64,000 nucleotides of DNA. It comes from Gibbula magus (lineage: Eukaryota; Mollusca; Gastropoda; Trochida; Trochidae). The notes under the pieces were generated by a model. The model saw only the letters and a list, made by a program, of their open reading frames with translations. It did no database searches and was not told where the DNA came from. Location: positions 13,777,372 to 13,841,371 of the forward strand of contig OW388292.1 in NCBI GenBank assembly GCA_936450465.1. Reading direction: 5' to 3'. Shown here one piece after another: positions 1 to 10,700 of this stretch. How positions within the stretch are numbered: position 1 is the stretch's first letter; each line of letters starts with the position of its first letter. Position numbers and translations under genes: made by a program.

Positions 1-394
1 CCAGAATTGTGTTGTGATGTATTTGAAGTGATTTTGTCTCATTTTGGCACTCATATTTGTTCAATTTGTAATGTTGCAAACATCATGATATGTGCTACTA
101 AAGTAGTTTAAACTATCAGATTTATGCTTGTATTGTTTTTTAACGATAAATGGCGAGTTATATCATCTATTGGTTTTTCTAGTCTGAAAAAAAAATAACG
201 TTTATTTCAAATCATTAATATTACGTATGAACTCTGTCTTGGTAAGGTTAAAGGTTACCTGTCGTACCCAAGGTCACTTTCGGGATTCGTTGAAAAGGGA
301 TTTCAATTTGACAACTTGATTTATAAATTCGGCCCATAAATTATTAATATACGGCTTTTTTTAAAATGTGCCTAATTACGTCCCGGCTACTAGA
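1..394. other. AT-rich non-coding stretch
   Basis: I see no gene, repeat or RNA signal here. It is AT-rich sequence that borders the 3' tail of the LINE fragment beginning at about 395. Confidence 0.5.
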
Positions 395-1265
395 ATGAAG
401 AAGAACTGAAGAAGAAGAAGAAGAAATGTTTATTTAAGTGTCACATTATGTCCATAAAATTACTAGCATATATTACATATATAAACAGAACAAAATAAAT
501 GTACATAACCCGGCCAATGTGACCTATGAGACACTATAAACAAAATACAACAGTAGTAAAATGTTCCGACATACATTTTTATCACAAAATTGAAGGTACA
601 TAAAATAAATACAGTATTATCACATAAAAAGTCATATGCTAAAAATTATCATAAAGTTTCACCCATTCTTACACAGAATTGAAAGTATACATAAAATAAG
701 TACAGTCTTATAATATAAAATAGTCATATACAATCAATATAATAAAATATCATAAATTAAGAATATGCTGGTAAAACATGACGTCTACGCTTGAACATTG
801 TAAAAGTCATTACGACCAGGGACTTGCTAAGATCAGGACATTGCATAAGGAAAATAAATTGATCTGTTGGAGACTCATTGTGTAACATGACGGCTTCCTT
901 CCAGAGAGTATAGCGGATGTCGGAGTAGGATGGGCAAACAGTAAGGAAATGGATAATTATCATTTTCTATAACTTGCAATTGACAGTAGCGACATATACG
1001 GTTTTTCAAAGGAGTGGGAGGTCTGCAAAATCTGCCTAAATCGATTTCCAGGTGAAGCCAGCCACACCTCAGTTTGGCAAAGATACTTCTGTGTTGAGGA
1101 TTCAGGTTCCTGGAAACAGGGATCAACTGAGAATGAAAGTGCGCTGGGCGGTGGTCACTAAAGCATATCCTGCTGTGACGTACGTGGAGGAATCTCATTA
1201 TGGCCGCGGACAGAGCAATTAAGCCACTGTCGGACCGTGACCCTAGGTCAGTGTTTAAACACCTG
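395..1265 (-). mobile_element. Decayed non-LTR retrotransposon (LINE) 3' end
   Basis: This is the C-terminal end of a LINE ORF2 plus its 3' UTR, read on the minus strand. The frame from about 1130 to 950 contains RSIFAKLRCG and GRF followed by a CxxC (CRYC), which matches the late ORF2 zinc-knuckle region. The matching HFLTVCPSYSDIR segment (CCHC second half) lies in a different frame, 963-757, so one inserted base near 950 breaks the protein. Coding ends at about 757. The 3' UTR runs to a (TTC)n-type tail (GAAGAAGAAG on plus) at 395-425. The 5' side is truncated: no reverse transcriptase core is present. A related 3' UTR piece occurs at 28360-28500. The family resembles the RTE/Nimb/I-like group, but I cannot fix the clade without a search. 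Confidence 0.7.
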
Positions 1266-1466
1266 TATAAACACAAGCAGCAGTCTGTCTATCTGTCTCG
1301 GTCTTATTAGATTGGTGCCAACCAGTTCCTGTCTTGTAACAACATGAACGCTATTTTTTTCTCTCAAGTTATCGAATGAACGCTGAGGGTAAATATAGAG
1401 CCAATGAAATCACTTTTAATGTAAAGTCACCATTACCCTTTGGACCTTGTCAGTTGCGAAAGACAT

Positions 1467-1573
1467 ATGTTTGACCAGCTTCCAAGTTCTATCATTGGTG
1501 GATTTTTAGGTTCACAATTTGTGTTCTTGTGCATTTGTTTTTTTCATATTGTTCGCTTGGATGCGTTTATGAG
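1467..1573 (+). CDS. Candidate first coding exon with a membrane segment (speculative)
   Basis: An ATG at 1467 opens a 35-codon frame that ends at a perfect intron-side donor, GTAAGT, at 1574-1579. The predicted peptide starts MFDQLPSSIIGG and then has a hydrophobic run of about 20 residues (FVFLCICFFHIV) followed by R, D and R, as expected for a signal anchor or transmembrane helix. A CCAAT motif lies upstream near 1401. No matching downstream exon is seen and I do not recognise the peptide. Short open frames ending at a GTAAGT arise by chance in AT-rich DNA, so this is only a candidate. It could equally be random sequence. Confidence 0.13.
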
Positions 1574-1579
1574 GTAAGT

Positions 1580-3042
1580 TTCTTACAGTTATTGACACGC
1601 TTGCTGAAATGTCAAAGTGCCGAAAGTCTATAATAGCTAACACTTCTGTTTTATACGATGATTTGGTTGAGTAACCACACATTTGATCGAAAACATTATT
1701 TTATTATTTTTTAAATTATGAATGTAATCCAAAGCCGACAACTATCCAAGCTCTTGGGTAACAACGAACCATATTGAACTCGATGTTATTGACGATTGTT
1801 ATTTGGGCGTCATTTACGTTAACTATAAACTTGGCCATCGGTTTTGTTCCCTCAAACAAATATTATTAAAGCTTAAACACTTTTACTGACAATGTAAATT
1901 AGTGACATGCTGCTGAGTTATCGTGATCTCGGATATGCTACCATCTAATGAAATACACGTGACTTAATTGTATTGTTAATAAATGATAACTAAATAGTAA
2001 AATGTAACATTGGAATGTGGTGTTTTCGTAGGTGGATTCGTAAACGGTGAATTCGTAGATCGTTGATAACCAAGTTCTTGTTTTAAATTATATGTGGTAA
2101 GTTGCTTTAATTGTTGTGATGTACTGTTAGTAAATGAGGTTGTCGGTAGATTAACGACGTTAAAAACAGGTTGTGATGCACTGTGATTATCAATGGCTTA
2201 GCGTAGGGCGTCTGCTAATCTCACGTTTGTTGTTTTATTTTAAACACTAACATTCTCCAACAAAAAGTAACAACAAAAAGTAACAACAACACCGAATATC
2301 TGATTTTCGTTGTCTAAACTATACTTCGTTCATATGATCACATCTTGGTTTCATTTCGTCATCTTATATCTCATTAATATTGCTTTTATCCTATGTCTAC
2401 GAACGCCTATCTTTCAATATTTATATCAATTATATTTCATATATAACGATTTTGGGACACTTGTAAAGGGAAACATGATAACCAGGATTACTCGAACAGA
2501 TTACAGCAGAACATCGATTTGGCATTGTTGCAAAGCGTGGTTATAACAGATTGATTGACCGATTCCCCAGTGTGTGTCATTGTAAATAGTAAGCGAATGT
2601 TTACACCCCGTCCCTCAACGAACGTCACTTCCGGTTACCTTCCAACCCTCTAAGCCTCGCCCAATGTTTCGTTTGTTGCTGGCAGGTGAAAAGCAGACGA
2701 TTGTTATGCAATGTTTACGTCGTTCTAGTTAAATATAGGAACAACATATTACTTTTTGGGGGGGTCTCATCTTTCACATGATATTAATTGCAGATAAGAA
2801 TTCAATAGAAAATAATATATTTCGGTCATCCTTTTTAGATCCTCATGTGTCTCATTGAAACATGATTTTACAGATTACAAACTTTTTCCATTATTCTCAT
2901 GCGATGCTTCCGTCAGGGATGCAAACTATTTCCTTAGTATTGCCTTAGTTTTGTGTGAATTCATTCTTAATTCTGAAAAAAAGATAAAATGTGTCTAGAG
3001 TATCTAGTGCAGCTCTTAGGCTTTCTTCCGAGTCATATAAGC
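1580..3042. other. Non-coding stretch, nothing recognised
   Basis: There is no recognisable gene. A short direct repeat (AACAAAAAGTAAC twice) lies near 2260-2290. The 78-codon open frame at 2310-2546 has no recognisable motif and is probably chance. Confidence 0.45.
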
Positions 3043-3121
3043 TGCGTTTACATGACACCTATTTGCCCCCAGGGGTAAAATACCCCTAGGGGTAAAGGGC
3101 AAATCAATTTGCGTTTACATG
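3043..3121. repeat. Short nested inverted repeat with flanking direct repeats
   Basis: ATTTGCCC (3061-3068) pairs with GGGCAAAT (3097-3104). Inside them AGGGGTA pairs with TACCCCT. The whole hairpin is bracketed by two copies of TGCGTTTACATG (3043-3054 and 3110-3121). This could be a tiny foldback element or a chance hairpin. Confidence 0.4.
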
Positions 3122-3618
3122 GGTTTTAAGACAGGGGGTAAATACAGTGGTATTCATCATTATCAAATGTTTCTAATATACTGAGGAGTCACTTTGTGCT
3201 ATCATCCCACCAAAACTTACCACTTAACACTTCTTTGGTAACATGATCACCTCTACAAAGCAGCTAAAAGTGCTAGGGTAATCTTGCAAATTATTTCGTA
3301 CGCACTAAAATTAGATTTTCGGGAATTTTTTTTCTCTGAAAATGGTGGTCAGATTTGAGCTCATTAGGCCAGAAAAACAAACAGACATAATTATCGCACA
3401 ACATGGCATGACATCCGGTGTCCGTACGTAAATATTTGCATTATCAACTTCACAAGAACAAATAGCAAAAACCTTGCGTACAAATAGCGCATTAGGTTAC
3501 CCTGTTGCCACAAATAAGGATCTCAGTTTTAAACGACATGCTTCTTTGAAATCTACTCTTCACGAACAGTAACACACACAAATGTATGTGATAAACAACT
3601 GATGTTTCATTTCGGCCT
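3122..3618. other. Non-coding stretch, nothing recognised
   Basis: I see no gene or repeat in this stretch before the LINE 3' tail at 3619. Confidence 0.4.
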
Positions 3619-4998
3619 AATAATAATATTATAATAATAAAGGATTCTTTTAAAGCGCTAAATTCCACTCGGAAAGAGTGCTCGAAGCGCTTACATAAAC
3701 TGTTAAATATGCGAGTTGGGACCCTGGTATTTACACAAAGCTATATACAGATATGTTTTCAAATGTCTCTTGAATGTTTCAAGGAGAGTTTCGATGTCTT
3801 TTGGTTCTTTTTGAAGGATGTTCCATTGTTCAGCGGCTGCATAGGCAAAGGTTTTCAGTCTGATGTTAGAGACTTGAAGCTGCTGTTTTGAACTGGATCT
3901 TAGTTCTCTATGACCGGCAGATAGGGTGACACAAGGTCACACAGACATGCAGGAGCAGTGCCGTGTACGCACTGGTATGTCAGTGACAGAATTTTAAATC
4001 GAATTCTCTGTCTATCTGGGAGCCAATGTAAAGACTTCAGAATTGGTGTGATGTGGCAGGTCCGCCGATTTTTGGTGACCATTCTTGCGGCACTGTTCAT
4101 TATACTCTACAGCCGGTTTATGTTCTCTATTGTTGTTCCGGCCAATAAACTGTTACAATAGTCTATCCGTGAGATGATCAGTGATCTTGCCAGGGAAGCT
4201 GCTGCATCACGGGTCAGTAAATGGCGCATGGAGCCAATATTCCTCAAGTGGCAGTGGCATGTTCTCACAAGCTCAGTGACGTGTCTTTCCATACTGAGTG
4301 AGGGGTCAAGGACAACGCCAAGGTTCTTCACATGCTTTGCAAAAGGTATCTCTGATGTATTGGCCTTGATGATGCTCGTGGAGATCTTTTGACGTCGTTG
4401 TTGTGGTCCCACCAACATAGCTTCCGTCTTGTCATTGTTCACCTTCAGCATGTTCTGGCTCATCCAAGTTGGAGATTGAGTTCTCCATATCACTTATGCT
4501 GGCGTCCTGTGAGGTGAGCTCAATACCTTTGGCGAGCTGATTATCATCTGCATAGAAGTGATGCTTAACATCTGATTGGCTGATAACTTTAGAGACAGGC
4601 TTACTGTACAGCGTGAATAAATCGGACCTAGCACGGAACCTTGTGGTACCCCGTAAGTGAGATGGACGAGGTTTGATCGTGTACCATTGATTGATACATA
4701 CTGATACCTGTCTGTGAGGTACGAGGTAAACCATGATATAACCACTCCGTCAAGACCAAAATCATGATGGAGACGATCAGTCAGTTTCGCATGATCAATG
4801 GTGTCAAACGCCAAGGACATATCCATGAACACATATATGGCAACATTACCATCTTCAACACTGAATTGCAAATCGTTGACCACCCGGTTCAAAGCAGTTT
4901 CGGTACTATAGCCGGCCCTGTAAGCGGACTGAAAGGTATCCAACAGGTTGTTAACGTGCAGATATTCCAATAGTCGGTTCTTATCTTGGCACAATTAT
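3619..4998 (-). mobile_element. L2/CR1-like LINE, 5'-truncated and frameshifted
   Basis: Reverse transcriptase and C-terminal region of a CR1-group LINE on the minus strand. In order are QSAYR..YSTETAL, the first catalytic Asp in AFDTIDH, GVPQGSVLGP (about 4624-4655), the catalytic YADD (4543-4554), MLKVNNDKTEAM, IDYCNSLLAG, QNSAARMVT and a C-terminal block (about 3898-3706) with AAEQWN and LKTYLY. These sit in at least four frame segments (4994-4640, 4640-4480, 4493-4107, 4100-3705), so the ORF is dead. The final in-frame stop is at 3703-3705. The 3' UTR contains paired GCGCTT-type words and ends in a TAATAAT tail (3619-3642), the usual L2-style 3' end. The 5' side stops abruptly at about 4998, against another LINE on the opposite strand. 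Confidence 0.85.
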
Positions 4999-5000
4999 AG

Positions 5001-5380
5001 ATAGTTAATTGAATAAATCTCGCTTAGAAAAAGTTGTCCACATCGGTGGTAAAATAGCTGGAGTTCATATTACAAATCTGTCCTATCTTTATGAAAAACG
5101 AGTTTTGAAATTATCTCTGAAAATTTTGTCGGATCCAGATCAGGTGTTGCACAGTGAATATGTTCAACTTCCTTCTGGAAGGAGATACTTATTACCTCGA
5201 TACAAAACCAATAGAGGTCTGAATACATTTATTCCCTTCAGCATTCGTTTGTTAAATGATCCTTAAGTTAACCAATTGTGATTGTGTTTTGTATTACATG
5301 TAATCTGTGATTGTTAATTGCCATTCATGTACACGGGCTCTGTCATGATTCAAAATGAATTCCTTTCGAGGTTAATAAAG

Positions 5381-5440
<60 letters not shown>
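5001..5440 (+). mobile_element. LINE 3' end with (TTA)n tail, plus strand
   Basis: An 85-codon frame (5009-5263, stop TAA) matches the C-terminal end of a non-LTR retrotransposon polyprotein. It contains LEKVVHIGGKIAG, LPSGRRYLLPR and a final FSIRLLND block, the pattern of LINE ORFs that end in a short basic tail. No reverse transcriptase core precedes it, so this is a strongly 5'-truncated insertion. It is followed by a 3' UTR of about 115 bp and a (TTA)n tail at about 5384-5440. It abuts the minus-strand LINE at about 5000 head to head. The frame has no ATG near its start, consistent with truncation rather than a small gene. Confidence 0.7.
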
Positions 5441-5644
5441 AGCTTTTTCAATAACTTTTTCTAGAACTTGAGCTATCTGTATATCGTTTTAATAATGGAT
5501 TTGTTTGTTCAAAGTAATACCAATAAACTTACTGTAAATTATGGAAATCTATTTCCCATTACAAGCTCTCTAATTTCATATATGCATTTCAGTTCAATAT
5601 GATATAAAAGTTGATAATTTACTACAATTTATACAAATTTGATA
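5441..5644. other. AT-rich non-coding stretch
   Basis: I recognise nothing between the LINE tail and the next candidate exon. Confidence 0.4.
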
Positions 5645-5727
5645 AGGCACAGAATGCATATGTCATGGCCAAGAGCTTACAAACTGTCACAGCTCAGCAG
5701 CGAAAGAATCAAGCTAAAATTGCTTCA
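5645..5727 (+). CDS. Candidate short exon (speculative)
   Basis: An open frame reads KAQNAYVMAKSLQ, then TVTAQQRKNQAKIAS, and ends at a GTAAGT donor (5728-5733). The composition, rich in Q, K and A and low in stops, is more protein-like than its surroundings. The upstream border would use an AG near 5655 or earlier, but the pyrimidine tract is poor. The protein is not recognised. It may be an exon of a host gene, a remnant of a coding sequence, or chance. Confidence 0.17.
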
Positions 5728-5929
5728 AAGTAAGTGATAACTCGTATTAATATTTTCTTATTCGGCGACAATATTTACAATAAAAACTAGCTATCTATTT
5801 GTCAGAAATTATGTTCGAATATATTGTAGTGAATATGAAGAGTACCTACAAAACGGTTTACTCTTACAAAAAGATGTCTCCCCTTCCTCCGATTCACCTT
5901 AGAATAGCAAAATTAGTCAATCTTATAAG

Positions 5930-6265
5930 TTATGCACTGAGCACAAAGCCTACCATTCGAAAAGGCTAAATTAAAAATTGTTGTCACGGAAACAGAAAGA
6001 AAAAGAATTGACAAGCAGCTCAATATCCCATAAGGCACATTTATAGTGAATGTGATATAGAGATGCAGGAAACACAATTTGGTGACGATTGGTCAGGTAA
6101 TTTTAGAGTTATGTTCCGAAAACAAACCCTAGCGTTCAAAAAGGCAAAGTCCAAATTGTTTCAAAAGAAAAAGGAACCAATTTAATTTGAAATACCCATA
6201 GGACACATCTTTATGACATGGAGAGGCAGTACGATTGGACAAGTAGTTTTAAAGCAATGCTTGGG
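5930..6265. repeat. Two degenerate copies of a 155-180 bp repeat unit
   Basis: Two adjacent units share ordered blocks. Copy one has CGAAAAGGCTAAATT, CCCATAAGGCACAT and GACGATTGGTCAGGTA. Copy two has TTCAAAAAGGCAAAGTCC, CCCATAGGACACATC and TACGATTGGACAAGTA. Each ends in TTATGTTCCGA- or CAATGCTTGGGA-like sequence. The arrangement looks like a decayed tandem repeat. The 111-codon minus-strand frame at 6182-6517 overlaps copy two and is probably not a gene. Confidence 0.5.
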
Positions 6266-6529
6266 AACGATTGGAACGCCTACACTTACGCCAAAGTTGA
6301 TAGAACCGCGACCAAAAACAATGTCTCCTGATCCGTCAAAAGAAGACATAAGTAGAGCACTATCTGCAGCCGGGTACCATGAGTAAAAATAGTCTAAGCT
6401 GTGATTGTGAATTTGATATTGTTTTTCAATTTGTACACATGAAAATGATCTTGGATAAGAAAAATAATATTCAACAAGGTGCTCGAAATTACAAATTATC
6501 TGTCCCTCCAATATCATTTTCTAGGGCTT

Positions 6530-7880
6530 ATTTGTGTTTATGTTAAGTATAGGAACATCAATGTCGGAAGGGAAATCGTTTTTGTTTTTTTCTGAAACTT
6601 TATCATTTTTAGTATATACATTTTAATCGAATTGTTTTTGTTCTTCTAAGATTTGTTTACCATCTAGTATGTCATTAATAAGTTAATTGATTAACTTATT
6701 AGTATAGTTTCTTTTTTCTAGATGGCAAAGGTACTTTGTAGGCTTTTCTCCTTCTCCGTAACATTTTATTCTATTCCTTACTTGGATCCCTGTTATTTCT
6801 TCAACCCTTAAGTTTTCAATTGGTTATAGCTCTTTTTTTCATTAATAGTTTGGAAGTTATCCCATATTTCGTTTTCAAATTCATCTATTTTGGCTTCCAA
6901 CTCTTCTATATTTTACAACGATTTTTAATGAGGACATAGATATAGATTCACCTCTGACTTTCATTAGGAAAGTTTATAAAAAGAGTTTAACTAATGATCA
7001 GTTGTAGGCCGCTGTCACTGATATCTTGTATTTCTTGATGGATGCTTATGTCAACATATTCCTTTTTCATTTCTCTTAAAATTGTATTTACTTTTTCAAC
7101 ATATTCTTTATTGTGTAATATAGAAGAATTTAATTTCTAAAAGCTTTTACCCTTTTCTTTGCTCAAATCATTTGATATTGAACTTGTGATCGTTGAGTGG
7201 TCAGATCTATATCCAGTGAGAATATCGCTTTCAATAGTTAGGTTTGCCAATCTGAAAGACACATGAAAGAAATCTAGTCTAGCTTGTTGTCTTGGATTTT
7301 TCCCACGACGTAAATCGATTAGTTTCTTCATTATGTAGTCTCCAGATATCAGATAAGTCATAGTTTTCAAGCATATCTTCAACTACTTGCCGAGCTTTTG
7401 GATTATTAACATTGCAATAATTTCCAGATCTAATGAGGGGTCTAGAACAAGATTCCAGTCACCACACATTACAATAGAATCACTTTCAAAGCTATCAAAA
7501 GTTTAAAGAAATTCTCATAGAAAGCTGGAACATCATTGTTAGGGCCATATATGTTAGAAAGTGTGAGTTGTTTTCCATGACTGGTATATCTGTCACAGTT
7601 ACCATTTGGATCTTTCTACCAGTTTGTCTTGCAATGTTGTTATTAAAGAGAATGGCAACACCTCTTGCGTTAGATCTGCAAGGGGCAGTAATGCAATCTA
7701 ATCCTCATTCATCTCTCATAATCTGTTCATCCTTTCAGCAATGTGAATATCTTGTAAACAAAAGATAGAACAGCGTTTCTTCCTCCAAATGTTCATTATC
7801 TCTTTACGTTTATTTGTTTCTATGGGGCACCTTCAGTTTGCCGAAACAATATTAATGTTGTAATCCATGGTCAAATTGGT
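6530..7880 (-). mobile_element. Tx1/L1-like LINE ORF2 5' half (endonuclease to RT linker), decayed
   Basis: Minus-strand remnant of an apurinic-like endonuclease and linker. From the 5' side: a start-like MDYNINIVSAN (about 7868), CLQDIHI-type and ITAPCRSNARGVAILFNNN sequence, LSNIYGPNNDVPAFYENFF, MCGDWNLVLDPSL (about 7470-7430), NVNNPKARQVVEDML, ARLDFFHVS and the conserved SDH in GYRSDHSTI (codons at 7198-7206). Further on come a KLNSSILHNKEYV block, in which an expected Trp codon is TAG, and GEGEKPTKYLCHLEK near 6720. It fades after LEGQI near 6500. Several frameshifts and stops interrupt it and the RT core is absent. The order matches Tx1-type L1 elements of aquatic animals. Confidence 0.75.
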
Positions 7881-10650
7881 CAAAATCAAGGATGTAAGTG
7901 AATGATGAGATACTTTAGGCAGTATTGCAACCTTTTTTGTTATGAGTGAAACATATAGTGAACCATATCTATCAACTTCTATCTTTCATAGAGTTAAAAG
8001 AAGAAGTTTATTTGAAGGGTACATACTTGGACCACTATCGTGTTATCAGCAATCTTCCTACACAATGGAAAAACAAAGACAAGGATTTGGAAAGTGTGGT
8101 TCTACAACACGTTGTATAATATGGAAGTATTTACATTGCATTGAAAGGATAACCAGTCTTGGAAGGAGGGTATTTCATGTTTCTCAAAACTCTCTTATGA
8201 ATTACACTTATATCATTACATCATACCAAGTGTACCGTAAACCGTACGGCTATAAATGAAGCCCGACGCTGGCTCCAGCCTCACTATGATGCTGGAATCC
8301 TGAACACACGTCTTGGTCTTGATCGTCGTGATTGTTTATGTCTTCACTGCATTTCATTTCTATTATTAATGTCTTGGGTGTCATTTCTACAATATTCTTA
8401 GAAAAATACATTCCTAAATATTATTACGTTTCCAACACACTAGAAGGTATTCCAATTGTACATGTCAAAGAATCCACTAGTCACCAAAATGTGTAAATAT
8501 GTGTATTTAATTTTCAAGAAACGACAGATTGACAGACAGACAAACAGACAAAATATTTTATTAGAGTCTCATCTTGTATATAGACATTCATTGTGGTCAA
8601 ATAAATATACTCATGGTAAAAAATGGTTGACACCACTAAACTGAAAATGGATTTTAGCAAATTAAATGCATGGACAATTAATATTGTTCGATATTATGGT
8701 ATTTTCGAAATCATATGGCACAAACACATGATGTAAACTATATAATACTTGCCATTTATGTATTGTGAGACATGAACGATTTTGGGTATATTTGGGTTCA
8801 GTAGAATGTTTTGTTCAAATGCAACTTTTAATTATTTATTAGAACCAATATGAGTACACTCAAATACTGTAACAATATACCAATGCCAAGATCTCAAGAC
8901 ACAAGGAATGAACTCTTTTGAATAAATTCCATTTTTCTTATATTCCTCTTTCGTTGGTATTTTAAAGAACAAGTGGAGAAATAGCAAATGCTCAATGACA
9001 CTATTCACAAAACGACACCCTGTACTAACATGTGTTACCAAAAATCATTATAGAAACTGACACGTTATGTAGTTATAACATTTCATTCCTGTAACTATTA
9101 GGGGGTGTCAACCATTATTACCATGAATATATGTGATACGTTCTTAAAACTATAGCATCCGTACTGCCTGATTACTGTCTTCATCTGTAACTATGATTTT
9201 ATTGACGCTTCATAATTGTGCACATTGTTTTATGGGTCTGTGACCCCTTACTGTAATAAATCTCTCTCAGTTATGACCCTGTGATATACATCGTATAGGC
9301 TGCTCCTTGCTTCTCCTTCTTTTTCGTGAAATTCATAAACTGAATGTGTGAGAGGTGAACATTGGGTTTTGTTTGTCAATACAGAAGATACTATTTAATC
9401 GTTGACAGAATGTTGCTTGGCTCAATTATCAAAGTCAACAGCCAGAATTGGCTCTTTTAATGATGATTCTTCATGAAGATGTTATAGCTACGGTTCTGTA
9501 TGTCTTCCCGAATGTACATGAATTGAGATCTTATTTCGACGACTTATTTTGTTATTTTATATTTTCGTGTATTGCACAACAAGGTAAATTTATATATATT
9601 TAGATTGTGCTCTGCCTATAGAGTCTAAAAAGTGACGTTTGATATCGAGGTATAAAGTCCATAAAAATGCAATTACTCCCAAACCTTTAACCCAGAAGCA
9701 AATTTACTATTGCTGAGGAAGTAAATGTAAAATGTGTAAGTCTGTTCATAGTATAAAGGGAGATAACTCGACCAGGCTTACGCTTTGATTGCCGCATCTC
9801 AACAAGAAGTATCTGTTTGTTGAGCATAACGAAGAATCAAATACTTAATATATATGTTGACTGATCATATATCAATAAAGTGTTATCGTCGGGCTGACAA
9901 TAATCAAGCTTCGTGTAAATTTTATGTCTGCTGTTTTACCACTTACTGAAAGCGACAAGTGCATTTGAAAGGTTATTTTCTTAAAGGTGTCAGTCAGTAA
10001 AGCTAAAACTAAAGTAATGGAATCAACTTTATCTATCAAATTCATTAACATATTTGTGTCAAGGTAACATCTATTTATAAAATGATATCTTGATTTCACT
10101 CAATATACCCCAAAATTGCGTAAATAGAAGAAACTTCAATTCACGAGTAGTAGATACGACAGAAAAGACCTTCACTGTCTCCAGAAGCCAACTTAGTCAA
10201 GTTTGTATTTTTAAACCATTACCTTTTTAGTACCTTAAAGTTTTCTTATTTCTGAAAAAAACATGCTTTTTATTAAATCGTCGTTTTGGAGTCTCCTCAA
10301 CTAGACTAGGGTTTATCAGCTTGTTTTATGACCTCCTACAGTAAAGATGCCTCAACAACTTTAAGTTCAAGACGGTTGTTCATGTTCACAATATATTTTA
10401 TTTATCATATTTCTACATATTATAGCTTTTTGTATATTAAATGCCAAACATTCTGGCGAAAAATCATTTTGAAAAAACGATTTCAGCACACCATTTGTAT
10501 GTGAATTGCCATATAAATAAAAAAAATTATTATACTCTGATATGACATTTAGAGTACTTCTTTATAAAACATGTGCCAATGCGTGCACAATCTACTTTCT
10601 CTGGCAGAATTAGTTAGTGTTTTACACTGTTGTGGTGACGTTTGTGTTGT
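7881..10650. other. Long non-coding stretch
   Basis: No gene is recognised. The 105-codon plus frame at 7942-8259 has no familiar motif. A GACAGACAGACAAACAGACA-like tract is at about 8527-8550. The rest is AT-rich sequence without obvious repeats. Confidence 0.4.
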
Positions 10651-10700
10651 TCTCTAGGAGACTCTAGGAGTCTCTAGGAGACTCTAGGAGTCTCTAGGAA
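10651..10700. repeat. Palindromic 10-bp tandem repeat
   Basis: Five 10-bp units alternate between TCTCTAGGAG and ACTCTAGGAG. Because the units alternate, the array contains perfect inverted repeats such as GAGACTC-TAG-GAGTCTC. Confidence 0.8.

Noticed and set aside
6182..6517. 111-codon minus frame starting MILEGQIICNF
   Set aside because: Its first residues continue the Tx1-like LINE, but the rest runs through the degenerate 155-180 bp repeat. No protein family is recognised.
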